Positions 30,133 to 41,477 of a DNA stretch of 64,000 bases are shown piece by piece. The notes under the pieces are model-generated. The model was not told the origin of the DNA and did no database searches. It worked only from the letters and a program-made list of their open reading frames with translations. Within the stretch, counting starts at the first letter, position 1. Every line of letters starts with the position of its first letter. This DNA comes from Hyposmocoma kahamanoa. Taxonomy: Eukaryota; Arthropoda; Insecta; Lepidoptera; Cosmopterigidae. The stretch is taken from positions 3,999,268-4,063,267 of the forward strand of contig NW_020654684.1 in assembly GCF_003589595.1 (NCBI RefSeq). The letters run 5' to 3'. Both the position numbers and the translations under genes were made by a program.

Positions 30133-30786
30133 CTTACGCAGTCGCTGTGTGGCGACTTCAATGAAGTCTCTACAAGTTACTTATTTTTGAATGGTTTAGA
30201 TGTTGGCGGCGCAGCTTGCGAATAAAATGGGCAGCATTATACGCCAGGATTTCATCACGACAAATCTCCTCCCCCCCTCCGATCGTCTCGCGAGCTCTGC
30301 CGCTAATGGCCGCTATATCATCTCGGTTGTTTGCACATGCGGGAGCACTTGCACACATCCACAGATTTTTTAAATCTTTTATCTAGTCTGATTTTTTCTT
30401 TGGTAAGAATCTTTACAATGAGTTAACAGGTCGTCACGTTTCCGGCGGTGGCGGCTGAAGTGATATGGCCGACGACGTCGTCGGTTTCAATGTTCACCTT
30501 CAGTCCTGCGCAGCGTTCTTAGGATTTCGTAACCAAACTCGGCATCCGATAGTTTCTGCATTTCCCGTGGGATTTGTGTAAAGCCGAGTAATTTGCGACC
30601 AGGGGCGAAGGGTGTCACTGGATAGGTTTTCATAATAATGTGTCGTAGTATGTTGTTGTACTCTATAAATTCCTTAAGCTCCATGTACTACACAACACGC
30701 TTCGTCTCAAAAAATTCATCTCAAAGTCATTTACTGATTTAGAAGATATGTTAAGGGTGAGGTAAGACCAACAGTCCCTTGGCGGT
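30133..30786. other. unassigned stretch in rk intron
   Basis: A 65-codon minus frame (30684-30487) looks somewhat protein-like (GRKLLGFTQIPREMQKLSDA) but I do not recognise it, and its neighbours are retroelement debris. No host exon seen. Confidence 0.3.
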
Positions 30787-31680
30787 GTCGGGTTTATCGT
30801 CCACAAGTCCCTTGTTAACAATGTGATTTCTATAGGAAGTGTGTCGACCAGGGTGGCATACCTGATACTCAGAATATCAAAAAGAAAAACGTTGAATGTC
30901 ATTCAGGTTTATGCTCCGACCTCGACGCACCCAAATGACAAAGTGGAGGCTATGTACGCGGAGATCTCAAAAACCATGCATAGCTACAAAACCCACTACA
31001 CGGTTGTTATTGGGGGCTTCAATGCAAAGTTGGGAAAGCGTTGCGGTGATGAGCTGAGAGTGGGGCAATTTGGAGTTGCGCAACGGAACGCCAGAGATCG
31101 GATGTTGGTCGATTTCATGGAAAAGGATAACCTCTATATGATGAACACATTTTTCTGGAAATCTCCAACTCGAGAATGGACCTGCAAGAGTCCGGACGGT
31201 AAAGTAAAAAATGAGATTGACTTTATCATGTCGACGTAAAAGCATATATTCAATGATGTCTCTGTGATCAACACCGTTAAAACAGGAAGCGATCACCGGT
31301 TGGCATGAGGCACATTGAATATCAATATCAGGCTGGAAAGATCTCGACTGATAAAGTCTACGCTCCGACTGATACTTAGAGTCCTCCAGAAGCTTTTCAA
31401 TTCTGTCATCTCAAAGGTCAAACACCGAAGGCATGGGGCAGAAGCGAGGTCGTCCGGTTCTTCAAAAAGGGTGACAAACACTCTTGAAGAACTATCGGCC
31501 AATCTCGCTTCTGAGCTGTACCTATAAGTTGTTTTCCAGAGTTATCACGAATCGTCTCACTCGCAGGTTTGAATTCGAACTCCAACCTCCCGAACAAGCC
31601 GGTTTCCGAACGGGTTTTAGTACTGTAGTACAGGCACCTTTGGTTTTGTATTTAGAATTGCAAGAATAATAGAGTGTTGA
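30787..31680 (+). pseudogene. RTE-like LINE, endonuclease and RT start, broken
   Basis: Endonuclease frame 30823-31239: LNVIQVYAPTSTHPNDKVEA, TVVIGGFNAKLG (GDFN motif changed to GGFN), NLYMMNTFFWKSPTREWTCK and VKNEIDFIMST. Then SDHRL follows in another frame, and the RT start at 31484-31669 has KNYRPISLLSCTYKLFSRVI and QAGFRTGFST. This order is typical of RTE/BovB-like elements. Frameshifts and stops separate the pieces and the catalytic palm is missing, so it is inactive. Confidence 0.85.
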
Positions 31681-31949
31681 TGTCAAACAGACATCTAACA
31701 GTTCTGGACAAAGCTTTGAAATTAAATATACGTATACATTGACTTACAATGTATAAAATTATAATTATGATATGTCGTCGTTTATATTTATAAAGTACCT
31801 CTCGCTACGCTACCCAAGCCACGTTCCCATGCTATAAGTGGTGGAGATCGCCTTACAAGTGGTGCATGATCGCCTTACGTGGAAATTGCAATGTGGAAAA
31901 AATTTATATGATTTTACGAAAAGTCTCCAAAGAGAGGAAAACATATATA

Positions 31950-32245
31950 GGGTCGTAATTTTGATTTATATTAGTTATTTTATTGTTTTATTTCTTGTGC
32001 AAGTAAAAAGAGCAAGAAAGAATATGCATTGTATTGCGGTGCAAAAGTTTACGGGGTTGAAGGACGTTGACGAATTTATAAATCAGTTTGAGGCGATCAA
32101 CGTGTCGAATAATTGGTCAGAAGTGCAAGAGATACATGTTAGCATTGTATTTGGAGGGGCCACCTCTCGTACAAAACGTATTTTTCTTCATACGCGACGT
32201 ATGGTATAATTGCGCAAAGGCTTAAGGAGGAATTTCCCTCCCAGA
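31950..32245 (+). pseudogene. LTR-retrotransposon gag-like fragment
   Basis: Frame to 32209 contains QKFTGLKDVDEFINQFEAIN and VSNNWSEVQ. In a neighbouring frame come ALYLEGPPL-like residues and AQRLKEEFPSQ. This pattern, a short domain that tracks target residues and ends with a run RLKEEF, resembles the capsid-like part of Ty3/gypsy Gag. It lies inside RTE LINE sequence, so it is an insertion or recombination product. No LTRs, protease or RT of this class were seen. Confidence 0.5.
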
Positions 32246-32990
32246 CCTTGGGAGACCTAAACACAGTGCTCGAAGATCTCGGTAATGTTTCCCAAAGAGT
32301 GGGTATTAAAATGAACATGGACAAGACGAAGATCATGTGCAATGCCCATGTTGTACATTAAAATTGGGAGCACTACACTCGAAGTTGTTGACCATTACGT
32401 ATACCTGAGACAGACAGTCCAGTTAGGTAAGTCCAACTTTGAGAAAGAGATTTCTCGTCGAATCCAGCTCGGATGGACAGCGTTCGGGAAAGTACAAAAA
32501 ATCTTCGCGTCCAAATTACCTCAATGCCTCAAGACGAAAGTCTTTGACCAGTGTGTGTTGCCAGTGATCACATATGGATCAGAAACGTGGTCCCTCACTA
32601 TGGACCTCATAGGAATCCTCTCCTCATGAGAGACCGATGCTCGGTATTTCCCTACGTGATAGAATCAGAAAAGAGGAAATTCGTAGGAGAACTAAGGTAA
32701 CCGACATAGCTCGAAGAACTGCTCAGCTGAAGTGGCAGTGGGCGGAGCACATAGCTAGGCGAACCGATGGTCGTTGGGGCGGAAAGGTTTTCGAATGTCG
32801 ACCGCGCACCGGACGACGCTCTGTGGTTAGGCCCCCCATCAGGTGGACCGACGATCTGGTAAAGGCCGCGGGAAGCCGATGGGTGCGGGCAGCACAGGAC
32901 CGATCGTCGTGAAGATCGTTGGGGGAGGTCTATGCCCAGCAGTGGGCGTCGTATGGCTGAATGATGATGATGATGATGAGGTAATACGCG
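32246..32990 (+). pseudogene. RTE-like LINE, RT C-terminus and tail
   Basis: LNTVLEDLGNVSQRVGIKMN and MDKTKIMCN (about 32258-32340). Then VVDHYVYLRQTVQLGKSNFE, CVLPVITYGSETWSLT (32342-32629), and DRIRKEEIRRRTKVTDIARR, GRRSVVRPPIRWTDDLVK (32637-32912). It ends in (GATGAT)n at 32962-32979, the microsatellite tail typical of this class. Frame changes at about 32340 and 32630. Probably the 3' half of the element that starts at 30787. Confidence 0.85.
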
Positions 32991-33148
32991 ATCTACATAT
33001 CTTATAATGTTGAAATAGAATATACACGTCACGTTCGACAAGCTCTTAGCCCGATTTTATCTTGAAAAAGTTGATGCCGAGCTATCCAATTCACCACTTA
33101 GAGCAAAAACTTGTTTACTTCAATTACGTGTGTTGTTTAGAATAACGT

Positions 33149-33350
33149 ACACGCTCAACATAGCCTCGCACTAGGGAAACCCTGTGTCGCGGGTGCCATG
33201 GACACACACATAGACAACCACAAAGTACACCCAAAGTCACGAGAGAAATAAATGTAAGTCATACAAATATATCTCCCGGCCCGGGAATCGAACCTGGGGC
33301 CTCTGCGTGACAGTCCGGCATGGTGACCGTTCGGCCACGTATGCAGTTGT
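33149..33350 (-). repeat. tRNA-derived SINE family 1, copy 3
   Basis: Minus-strand copy: head at about 33348, B box GGTTCGATTCCCGGG at about 33282-33296, tail at 33149 (ACGCTCAACATAGCCTCGCA). Same family as the copy at 27896. Confidence 0.85.
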
Positions 33351-33826
33351 TATGTCAATATCGAAACATTTGCGGCGAGGTGAGCCGCACATAAATGTAT
33401 CCAAACTTTGTTCAAAAGTGTAACTTTGATATTTAAAATGTGACATAGCTTCATCTCGTACTGAATGTACATTACCTACATGTATATTAAAAATAGATTG
33501 CGACGGAAGCTTCTCTGGAGATTTGTTTACTGTCGCTTTGGAATGAGAGCATGTAAAGTGAGACTGATTACATTAAAGCGAGTACACATTTTGTGTTTTT
33601 TGTGCAAACGAGGCACGAATAACTGGCGCCGACAACGGGGCTACGTGGGGGGTGTGGGGAAAGTGGCGAGCGCTTTTTATGAATGAAGCATGTCCGCGAC
33701 TCGCGTCTCCGCCCACGCGATCAAGAAAGTACCAACAAAGGAACCAGCACATGACATCAACGCAAAAGCTGATGTATAAGTATACCTATATAAAAATGGT
33801 TTGATTGACCCCTGACCTTTTTTTTC
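33351..33826. other. unassigned intron sequence
   Basis: No recognisable exon or element; it separates two SINE copies in the same orientation. Confidence 0.35.
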
Positions 33827-34028
33827 ACGCACACACTCAACATAGCCCCGTACTAGGGAAACCCTGTGTCGCGGGTGCCAAAGACAACCACAAATCACAC
33901 CCAAACTCACGAGAGAAATAAATGTAGGCCTTACAAATATTTCTAATTCGATTCCCGGCTCGGGAATCGAACTTGGGACCTCTGCGTGGCAGTCCGGCAT
34001 GGTGATCGTTCGGCCACGGAGGCAGTTA
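33827..34028 (-). repeat. tRNA-derived SINE family 1, copy 4
   Basis: Minus-strand copy with head near 34026 (complement of CCTCCGTGGCCGAACG) and tail near 33830. Parallel to copy 3, about 680 bp away. Confidence 0.85.
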
Positions 34029-34089
34029 ACCTACTTAACCTACATTACCTACCTACAATTTCAATCTCTGTTTATTATTGAAAACAGCC

Positions 34090-35290
34090 CTTATAAAACC
34101 TATTCACAAAAGCAGCGTTAAGAGCAATATTAACAATTATCGTCTAATGGCTATATTGCTATCTCAGTCTAAGCTACCTACTTGAAAGAATAATTTTTAA
34201 AAGGTTTGTTAATTATTTAGAAACTAAGAAACTCCTATCGACGTATCAATTTGGGTTCTGAAAAGGGCTACCGACGAAAGACTCAGTTGATGAACAGACT
34301 GATTACATTGAAAGAAATTTGAACTCGAAGAATAATTGTTTGGCTATCTTCCTTGACCTCGCAAAAGCCTTTGACACTGGAAACATACCAATACTTTTAA
34401 ATAAGTTAGAAGTACTTGGATTTAGAGGAATGTAGCTCAAACTTTCTGACAGAAAACAGCGCGTGACGATTGACAAAATAACGTGAGACGAATTACGGGT
34501 TGAATATGTTGTTCCCCAAGGAAGCATAATAGGATCAATCCTATTCCTTGTCTATATTACCCAACTATGCGCTCTCCCCCTCTCTGGTGGAAAGATCATA
34601 TTTTACGCCGTTGATACAGTTTTATTATTTAGCGCCTCAAAATCGAATGAAATATTTTCACAAGCTCAACTCCCAACCCCCGGAGAATGCTTTCTCAATA
34701 CTAGTTCACCATTGTATAAGCCCTCGAATGTAAGCCGCTGTGCATGTCCAACACTGAACATCAGAAGCAATATTACATAATTAGGTGTCACAATCGATCA
34801 CCACCTTAATTTCAAACACCATATTGTAGCGCTTACTTCTAGAGTTCAAAAGTTGATATAAGTATTTAAAAATTTAAGATATGCAGCTAGCAGTGCCCCT
34901 CTCAAATAAGCGTATTTCGCCCTCTGTCAATCATTGCTACTTTACTGCATAACATCCTGCGGTGGTGCACATAAGACCACCCTGATAAATCTGGAAAGAG
35001 CGCAGAGAGTGTTCTTAAAGTCAACAACTTCCTTATTTTCGATTACTCAAGCCGCAAACTCCTAAACGAGTGCGATGTTCTCTAGGTTCGGCAACTATTT
35101 ATCCAACAAATAATTATGAAAAATCACTGAATTCCTCCGTTTGATTCCGTTATTTTAACCAACCACCGACGACTCGACACCTTTTCGCACAAATCTACAC
35201 CACTCGCTCAGATTCTTCTGCTTCCTTGGTACTTTCCTTTACTTTAAATTTAATTCGCAATGAATAAAATGGAATGTAAAAAGACCGTCA
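34090..35290 (+). pseudogene. degenerate jockey-like LINE reverse transcriptase
   Basis: Translation with several frame changes and stops gives LLSTYQFGF, AIFLDLAKAFDT (first catalytic Asp), VVPQGSIIGSILFLVYI and FYAVDTVLL, where YADDT has become YAVDT. Downstream, LGVTIDHHLNFKHH-like residues precede the AT-rich end near 35290. At least five in-frame stops; an old copy. Confidence 0.75.
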
Positions 35291-37110
35291 AATTCTGGTT
35301 TAAGAGCAAAACTTACAATGAAACAGAGGGCTTGCTGGTAGTTGTTTCGTTATTATTTTTATATAACTACTTTTTTTAATGTTAAATATAGAAAGTCTGT
35401 TTTTATGAATATAAAGAAATTTGTCCAAAAATATGCCTAAAATGCAGGTACACATTAACTTAGTTTAGGCATCCCCATTGCACATTAGGTTCTAATAATT
35501 AATTGTATCGCTTTTGTGGCGTTTGTACAGGGTTAGCTTAATAAAATAACGTTTGTTGCTTCTCTTCTTCTTCTTTTAAATGTTATGGCTTCATCGAAAT
35601 AATAAATGATTTTGCCAATGTCAAGTAAAAATAACTCTGTACGGTAGTTTAATATTATTATAAAAATTATACAAAAAAATGGCGATTGCGCCAATGTCCA
35701 GTACACGTGCGATACACGCCCTCTCAGGCCACTGTCTCCTGTCGTCATGACGGGAACAGCGGGCCGCAGTGTGACTTGTCTATTGTGTATGGTACATTAT
35801 GCCAATACACTACAGCTTTACCATGAAGATTGTATGATTTAGGTGTTTATTTTAATACTATAATAGCTTTATTTACATTTGTTTTTCTTGTATTGTATTA
35901 GGTTAAGTTATGTTGAAATAAAATGAAACTTTATCTTTATACCTGGACTGATCTAGGTCGAATCGAAATATTTACGATACAGTATATTATGTATTTGGGA
36001 TAAAAATAAAAAACTGCAAAAAATGTTGAATAATTATAAAGTTTAAAACAAGAACGTACAATTTTCCTTTTGTGTAACATAATGTAAAATGTTTCTGACA
36101 ACTCCAAAATTATTTATGAATTAATTAGTTTATATATTATTTGAAATACCTATCTACTACGTACATCTTTTTTACAAATTTCGACAAAACGTCACGATCT
36201 CTGCTTTATAGGATATTTTGCCATATTAATGTAGAGTTACAGGATTACTAATATTTTTTTTGCAATTTCCAACGGGCATTTGGGCGATTCTTATGACGAC
36301 AGACCATTGGAAAATAAGAGACGCCATTGTATTGGATGAACGGAGCTTACTCCGCTTACTCGACCCATAGCCCGAGAAGTTTTGCAATTTGCAACGAAAC
36401 TAGAATGGCTGATGCCCGTGGCGCGGCGCACTGAAAAATGGGAGGCGGTTGATGGCACTGGGTAAGCGGTGCGAACCCGAATATTTTCACGAAATCTGGA
36501 ATGGTCCCTGACTACAATAGATCGAAAAGACAGCGATATAGGCGAGCGAAATAGAAACTATAGGTAAATTTTATTAGTTGTCTATCTAACTCAGGTGACT
36601 CTCCCTGGGACTGACTGCAAAATAATGTATCGCCTTTTTTTTCAGGATGAGCCGTAAGTTCCCAGGTTCTTTCTTAGATTTTTAACATTACGTGATCGCA
36701 AATGCCCAGGATATCCCTGTAAGCTGTAGTAGGCACAAAGTACACCCGACAGAGGATTACATCTGGGGCTGTTTAAATTTACATACGAATAGGTAAGATT
36801 GACAACTTAGAAATTCCCGATGAATTCCCTGGTCGTTCGTGGTTAGTGGCAAATCGCCCGTGTCGCTCAGGCTTTGCTCCGATTCTGCGCTGATTGACTC
36901 CTTATCTCAAAATTTGTTAACAAAATTGCGCTGAGAGACAGAATTCACATTTTTGGCAGACAACGGTGTCTCTAGCCCATTTTTAAATCAAGGTCATCCG
37001 CTGAGCCTCTGCCGCGTCCTCAGGATGCGAAAAGTCGTGACTCGATTTTATTTGACCCAGGGTTTATTATCGAGTGGTACTATTGTTGTTGATGGCGCAG
37101 TAGGTGGTTA
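35291..37110. other. rk intron, unassigned
   Basis: About 1.8 kb of AT-rich sequence with no coding exon, tRNA head or terminal repeat that I can recognise. Confidence 0.4.
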
Positions 37111-37400
37111 AGTTTTATTGAAATTCAGGATGTTTGACCACCATGATATTCAATTACTTTTTGTGAAATTACTCCACTACTTAGTTTGTTATAATTATTA
37201 AACAAAGATCGAAAACTTAGAAAAAAAAATGCACTTCGATCCGGCTGGATTCAAACCAACGTCTCCCAGCAAAACTATGCCAACTAAGCAACGGAACGAA
37301 TCAACGGACCTTACGAATACTTTCATGCGTTTGTTGCAGCTCTTAGTCTCGGTTTTTAACGACTTTTTGCCGTAGCGCCATCTATGAAACATAATATATG
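37110..37400 (-). repeat. composite repeat with tRNA-like head (family 3), copy 1
   Basis: TTTATTGAAATTCAGGATGT and GTGAAATTACTCCACTA (37115-37180), then a minus-strand tRNA-like part GCTTAGTTGGCATAG..GACGTTGGTTTGAATCC (37290-37240). The TTTATTGAA/GAAATTACTC module recurs at 37482-37545 and 62195-62270. Confidence 0.55.
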
Positions 37401-37479
37401 AAACTTCTTCTTCACTCTGGGAGGTAGGTACCTTTACAGCTACTAGCCGATGACTAGAGACGTCACATTAATAATTGTT

Positions 37480-37620
37480 ATTGAGTTTTATTGAATGTCA
37501 GGATATTCAATTATTTTTTTATGAAATTACTCCACTGTTTGTTACCACAAAAATTCTCGTAGTAGTAGGTGGGTGACCTTTATGGCTCGTAGCCCTAATA
37601 AATAAGCAGATTCTGGCGCT
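37480..37620. repeat. repeat family 3 fragment
   Basis: TTTTATTGAATGTCAGGATA and TGAAATTACTCCACTG, the same module as at 37115, without the tRNA-like part. Confidence 0.5.
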
Positions 37621-37877
37621 GGTTTGCTAATAAGGAGCAATAACGACGAAAACGAAACGACTATAGTTATTTGTTATGCAAGGTTGCAAAGTTGCTGATG
37701 ACGCAAGTGCTTGTACTGTAACCTGAGCAAGCGAAGGAAGCAAAAAGATTCCTGAGGGTAGCGAAGGTTTCAAGCCACGAGACGCTGCCGAGCGAAACAC
37801 ACAACTTTTCACCTCACTATAGCGAGGAAAATGGTAGGTGAAACAAAAATAGTTGAACTGAAACATCACGGAGAGTG

Positions 37878-38110
37878 TTTTTTTTTTTTTTTAATAATAA
37901 CGCACGCACACACTCAACATAGCCCCGCACTAGGGAAACCCTGTGTCGCGGGTACCATGGACACACATACATAGACAACCACAAATTACACCCAAACTCA
38001 CGAGAGAAATAAATGTAGGCCATACAAATATTTCTCCCGGCCCGGGAATCGAACCCGGGGACCTCTGCGTGGCAGTCCGGTATGGTAACCATTCGGCCAC
38101 GGAGGTAGTT
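37878..38110 (-). repeat. tRNA-derived SINE family 1, copy 5
   Basis: Complete minus-strand copy: head near 38108, B box GGGTTCGATTCCCGGG at about 38042-38057. The 3' end is followed by TTATTATTA and an oligo(A) tail (T run 37878-37892 on plus). Confidence 0.88.
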
Positions 38111-38114
38111 GTGT

Positions 38115-38430
38115 GCGATGGAATTACACGATCTAATTTCGCGTTCCCCTTTCCATCATCGGGGGACTAGACGTAGGCTTAGGTACCACCCCTATGTTGT
38201 GGATATTCCAAAGATTCGCACGAAGCGTTACGCTTCCACTTTTATATGGCGAACCGCTACGGAGTGAAATTCCCTGCCTGCAGACTTCTTCCCTGAACGT
38301 TATAACTTGGACCTTTTCAAGGCGAGAAAGAATATGCATTATTTAGGTGTGCATGCTCGATCGTCGATCTCATCGTCACTTTCCATCAGGTGAGATGGAG
38401 GTCAAATGCGCACTTACATTTCGTTTACAA
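38115..38430 (+). pseudogene. LINE C-terminal fragment and 3' end (CR1-like), copy 1
   Basis: Nucleotide similarity to 41935-42215 (for example GTTGTGGATATTCCA, TCGCACGAAGCG, GGTGAGATGGAGG). The translation carries RFARSVTLPLLYGEPL and SEIPCL, in the place of the R..FL.RT..LWN.LP motif at the C-terminus of lepidopteran LINEs. Broken by stops. Confidence 0.6.
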
Positions 38431-38701
38431 AAAAAAACTAAAACATCAGTTTTTACCTTTTTTTACCTTCGGAAGCATTCTGAATTTACGCCTCATCAAT
38501 TTTCATTCTTGCTTGTGCTTTTACATATATTTTGTGTGATTAAGTGATTATTGAAATTATTTTAGTTCTTCGACCCATTAAAATAATTTAATAAACACAA
38601 TTAGTTATCCTTGTCAATTTAATGTCAATAATAACAAAAATAAAATATACCTACCAACGGATTTATATTACATTAAATAAGTAATGTGGGTAATATGTCT
38701 T

Positions 38702-39476
38702 TTTTTAACCGACTTCAAAAAAGGAGGAGGTTCTCAATTCGACAGTATGTTTTTTTGTATGTATGTTACGCGATAACTCCGGTATTCGTGAACCGACCTT
38801 CCATAGTGGTCGCATTTCATTTTGAAGAAAATCATCCAGCTCTAAGGGTGGCTGTTCACGCATGTTGATTCATTTTTATAAATAGCACTTAAATTTTATT
38901 TAAGGAGCAATTTATTTTAATGGTTGATTTTGCTATTTCTCCAATTCAAGGCGTTTTTCTCTCAATATACTTTGAGTAGTGAGAACCGATTTTTATTATC
39001 TCCTGTGTCAAGTCATGTATAGTGGCGAACTAGGGGATATTTCTTACTTGCGCAAGTACTTTTTATTTATTTATTTTATTTATTAGGTTCACCAACGTTG
39101 TGTACAATATTACTTATATTCGATATACATATATTATTTTATAATCTAATTGCCACAAACACTTAAAGGTAAACACAACATGCACTGACTAAAAGCTAAC
39201 AGTATCTAATAAAAACTAAAAACTAACAGTGTCTAAATAAAGTAAACAATAAAGATCACAATATGGAGCACAATATACTGAAGGTCACTTATTTGGTACA
39301 GTCGAGTAAGTGAGAAATTTTCTTCCGAATCTTGAGAGGTGAATCGTGGTGAATGTCAATGCTATCACTGAAACCATTCACCGTTCTACTCAACCTTGCG
39401 ACGGGTGAGTTTGAGCCAAATACAGTTTTACGTAAATACTTTTGAGGTCGGTTTTTTTAGTACTCTTTACTGAGAT
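38702..39476. mobile_element. relative of the 29.4-kb insert, itself split by a LINE tail
   Basis: Begins TTAACCGACTTCAAAAAAGG and ends ACTTTTGAGGTCGG followed by AGTACTCTTTACTGA. Reverse-complement similarity to 29374-29808 covers the ATAACTCCGGTATTCGTGAA and GTGAGAACCGATTTTTATTA regions. A LINE 3' fragment interrupts it at about 39056-39437; AAGTACTTTT (left) and AAATACTTTT (right) may be its target duplication. Confidence 0.6.
39056..39437 (-). pseudogene. LINE 3' fragment
   Basis: Minus-strand translation of about 39437-39295 gives LRKTVFGSNSPVARLSRTVN and IDIHHDSPLKIRKKISHLLD, a LINE ORF2 C-terminus. An AT-rich 3' UTR and an (AAAT)n tail at 39056-39086 follow. 5' truncated. Confidence 0.65.
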
Positions 39477-39777
39477 TATTTTTCATCCAAAGAAAAAGTT
39501 AGGTGCACCGCAGTCTATCGTCAAGCTCGAATTTCAAAAACCTTTTGCTTTTGCGCGCAGATTTCTAATGAGAAAGTAAGCTTTTCCGAGCTTGTGAGGT
39601 GAAAATTATATTGTGTAATGTGTATTGCGTACCTACTTTGTTGCCGCACAACACATCTTATGGGATGGTCTTTAAAACTTTTTACTTTTATAACACCTTG
39701 ATTTTCCTATTACGATAGAATTTGTAATTTCTATTATTAACCCGTAACTTTATGAAGCGAATGATGCCTCAAATAAG

Positions 39778-40015
39778 TTGATATCGGCTGTACGGGTCTA
39801 TTCTCCTTCACCATTAATCCTTCGTGCCTCCCACTGCCGGGGCCTGTGGGTCTTCTCTAAGGCGAGGGTTTCGACGATAGTCCGCCAAGCTGGCTCAATG
39901 CGGGTTGTGGACTTCTCTCGTTTTCCGAGAATTGTGAACCTTCTTCGAAGTGTAGGTTTCATCACGATGTTTCCTTCACCGAAAAGCTCATGGTCAATTG
40001 ACAATTACAATAATT
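39778..40015 (+). repeat. lepidopteran LINE-tail-type repeat
   Basis: CTCCCACTGCCGGGGCCTGT, GTCCGCCAAGCTGGCTCAAT, and TTTCATCACGATGTTTCCTT with CACCG, an order I recognise from a common lepidopteran repeat. No coding. Confidence 0.55.
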
Positions 40016-40559
40016 CGATATATACCTCCCACACAAGTGATTGCTTTTTAATTATATCTATTTTTATGTACTTAATAGGTTCCATGTCTGAAAGAAGAAA
40101 CATAACACTAAGCAATTTTTTTGCTTTTGCATATGGAATCTATAATAAACATAAAAAAAGATTTATTTAAATCAAAAAGCAAAAAATTGTATTTGGCTTA
40201 CAATAACTTACGTGCGAGGTATCGAATTGTTCTCCTTCTTCATATTGTATTGCCGTCGCGGTGAAAGGATTTGACAATCGCCGTAAGGCGAAGCTCGGGC
40301 TCATGTGCCTACAGGGAGCATGGATTGTACGTCGTTGGAATCGTCGTCGGAGTCTCCTTTCGTGAACCTCTATGGTGATGATAGATCTGTGCAAAGCGAC
40401 AGTACAACACCACGAAAGGAGTGGCACTCAAGGGCGCGATACCTTAAATCAAGGTTTATTTTGTTATGTTTTAGTGGAAGCAATCGATGGCGAAGGAGTG
40501 TATTTTTGATGTTGGCGATGGTGTAGTAGACTACATAGAGCGTAAAGGCGGTTGCTCAC
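40016..40559. other. rk intron, unassigned
   Basis: No recognisable element; precedes the exon at 40560. Confidence 0.35.
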
Positions 40560-40712
40560 AGGAAATGTAGCCGCGGCAAGTCGCGAAGCGCGTGCGCCGG
40601 CAGTCGCCGCAGCGCGCACGCGTCCAGCCACAGCCGCGCCAGCGCGCCGCCCGTGCCGCCGCCGCTCAGCGCGCCCGCCGACACCGACTCCAGCCGGTTC
40701 AACGACAGGTTC
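40560..40712 (-). CDS. rk: rk exon, LRRs 2-3
   Basis: 153-bp exon encoding NLSLNRLESVSAGALSGGGT, then GGALARLWLDACALRRLPAH and ALRDLPRLHF. Two LRRs joined by a Gly-rich stretch (GGGTGG). LWLDACALRRLPAHALRDL resembles the LWLDDNALTEIPVQAF repeat of LGR5. Acceptor ATGTGCACAG, donor GTGAGCAACC. Phase 2 at both ends. Confidence 0.9.
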
Positions 40713-41405
40713 CTGTGCACATCCAACACCATAATACTTCATTTGTAGTCAAGTTACTTCGACAACTCAACGCCGTTTAATCAATTAACGAAATATGCGC
40801 TTCGCTCGGTCAAAATGAGTGCCACGTCATTATTTTTGTCATTTTCGTGGTCAGTTCAGTGGACTGCGACAGGCTGATAATGATGATTTAGCGTGGTCAC
40901 ATTAAAATAAAGGCGTAGCTTCATGGCCGTAAAACAATAGCCATATTGTAAATACAAATTGTGAGTGAAGCTAGTACGAGTTTTTTATTGAGTAAAGTTA
41001 TTGGCGAATGTGTAGAGGATGAGGCGGTAAGTGAGTGACGGGTGGCGGCGGCTAACGTCGCGGGTTCGAGGTTGATCCTCGCCGGCGGCGGCGACACTCG
41101 TCGCACAGCCTCAGTGCCGTACTTGAATATTCGCCGCTGGCATTACAATTAGCGACATTTGCATCGTACCACCTTCCCCGCCCCGCACCCCCCACACCGC
41201 CCGCAATATCGCCGCTCACTTCGCTCGAAACTCAGTTCATTCGCCTTCGCTCGGTATTTAGGTCGGGTCATGATGACATGCTGGTTGTTTATCCGACCAC
41301 CTCACGTACGTTAACGCACCGTCAACGGCTTTATAGCCATCAGTTACAGTCCCTGTGTGGGGCGGGGGAGGCGGGGGAGGACGGAGCCAGTCGGTTGCTA
41401 CTCAC

Positions 41406-41477
41406 AGGTCTCTGAGTGCGAAGGCGGGAAGCAGCGCGTCTCGCGGCAGCGTGCTGATGTTGTTGCTCGAAACGTCG
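41406..41477 (-). CDS. rk: rk exon, LRR 1
   Basis: 72-bp exon encoding DVSSNNISTLPRDALLPAFA plus LRD. By counting back from the diagnostic repeats it is the first LRR, matching LSMNNISQLLPNPL in LGR5. Acceptor TTGTTTCAG is the only pyrimidine-rich one of the set; donor GTGAGTAGC. The preceding exon (LRR N-cap cysteines and signal peptide) was not found to the right. Confidence 0.88.

Larger units (their letters stand above)
3955..41477 (-). other. rk: rickets-like bursicon receptor (type-B LGR) gene, LRR ectodomain portion
   Basis: Gene-level entry for eleven minus-strand exons. In transcript order these are 41406-41477, 40560-40712, 24371-24514, 23901-23972, 17839-17910, 16477-16545, 13688-13831, 5181-5321, 5027-5092, 4786-4962 and 3955-4026. 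They sum to 1182 bp, 394 residues and 16 LRRs. All introns are phase 2 and split a Leu codon (CT^A, CT^G or TT^). In insects type-B LGRs are rickets, the receptor for the bursicon heterodimer, which signals through cAMP for cuticle tanning and wing expansion (family knowledge). Type B is inferred from repeat number and from the diagnostic repeats 11-13. The 7TM exons lie outside the window. Introns range from 64 bp to 16 kb, the long ones filled by transposons. Confidence 0.78.

Noticed and set aside
30487..30684. 65-codon minus ORF starting MELKEF
   Set aside because: Looks protein-like but I could not link it to any family or splice partner; listed only within an unassigned stretch.
40464..40742. 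92-codon minus ORF and overlapping plus ORFs
   Set aside because: Out-of-frame readings of the GC-rich rk exon 40560-40712.
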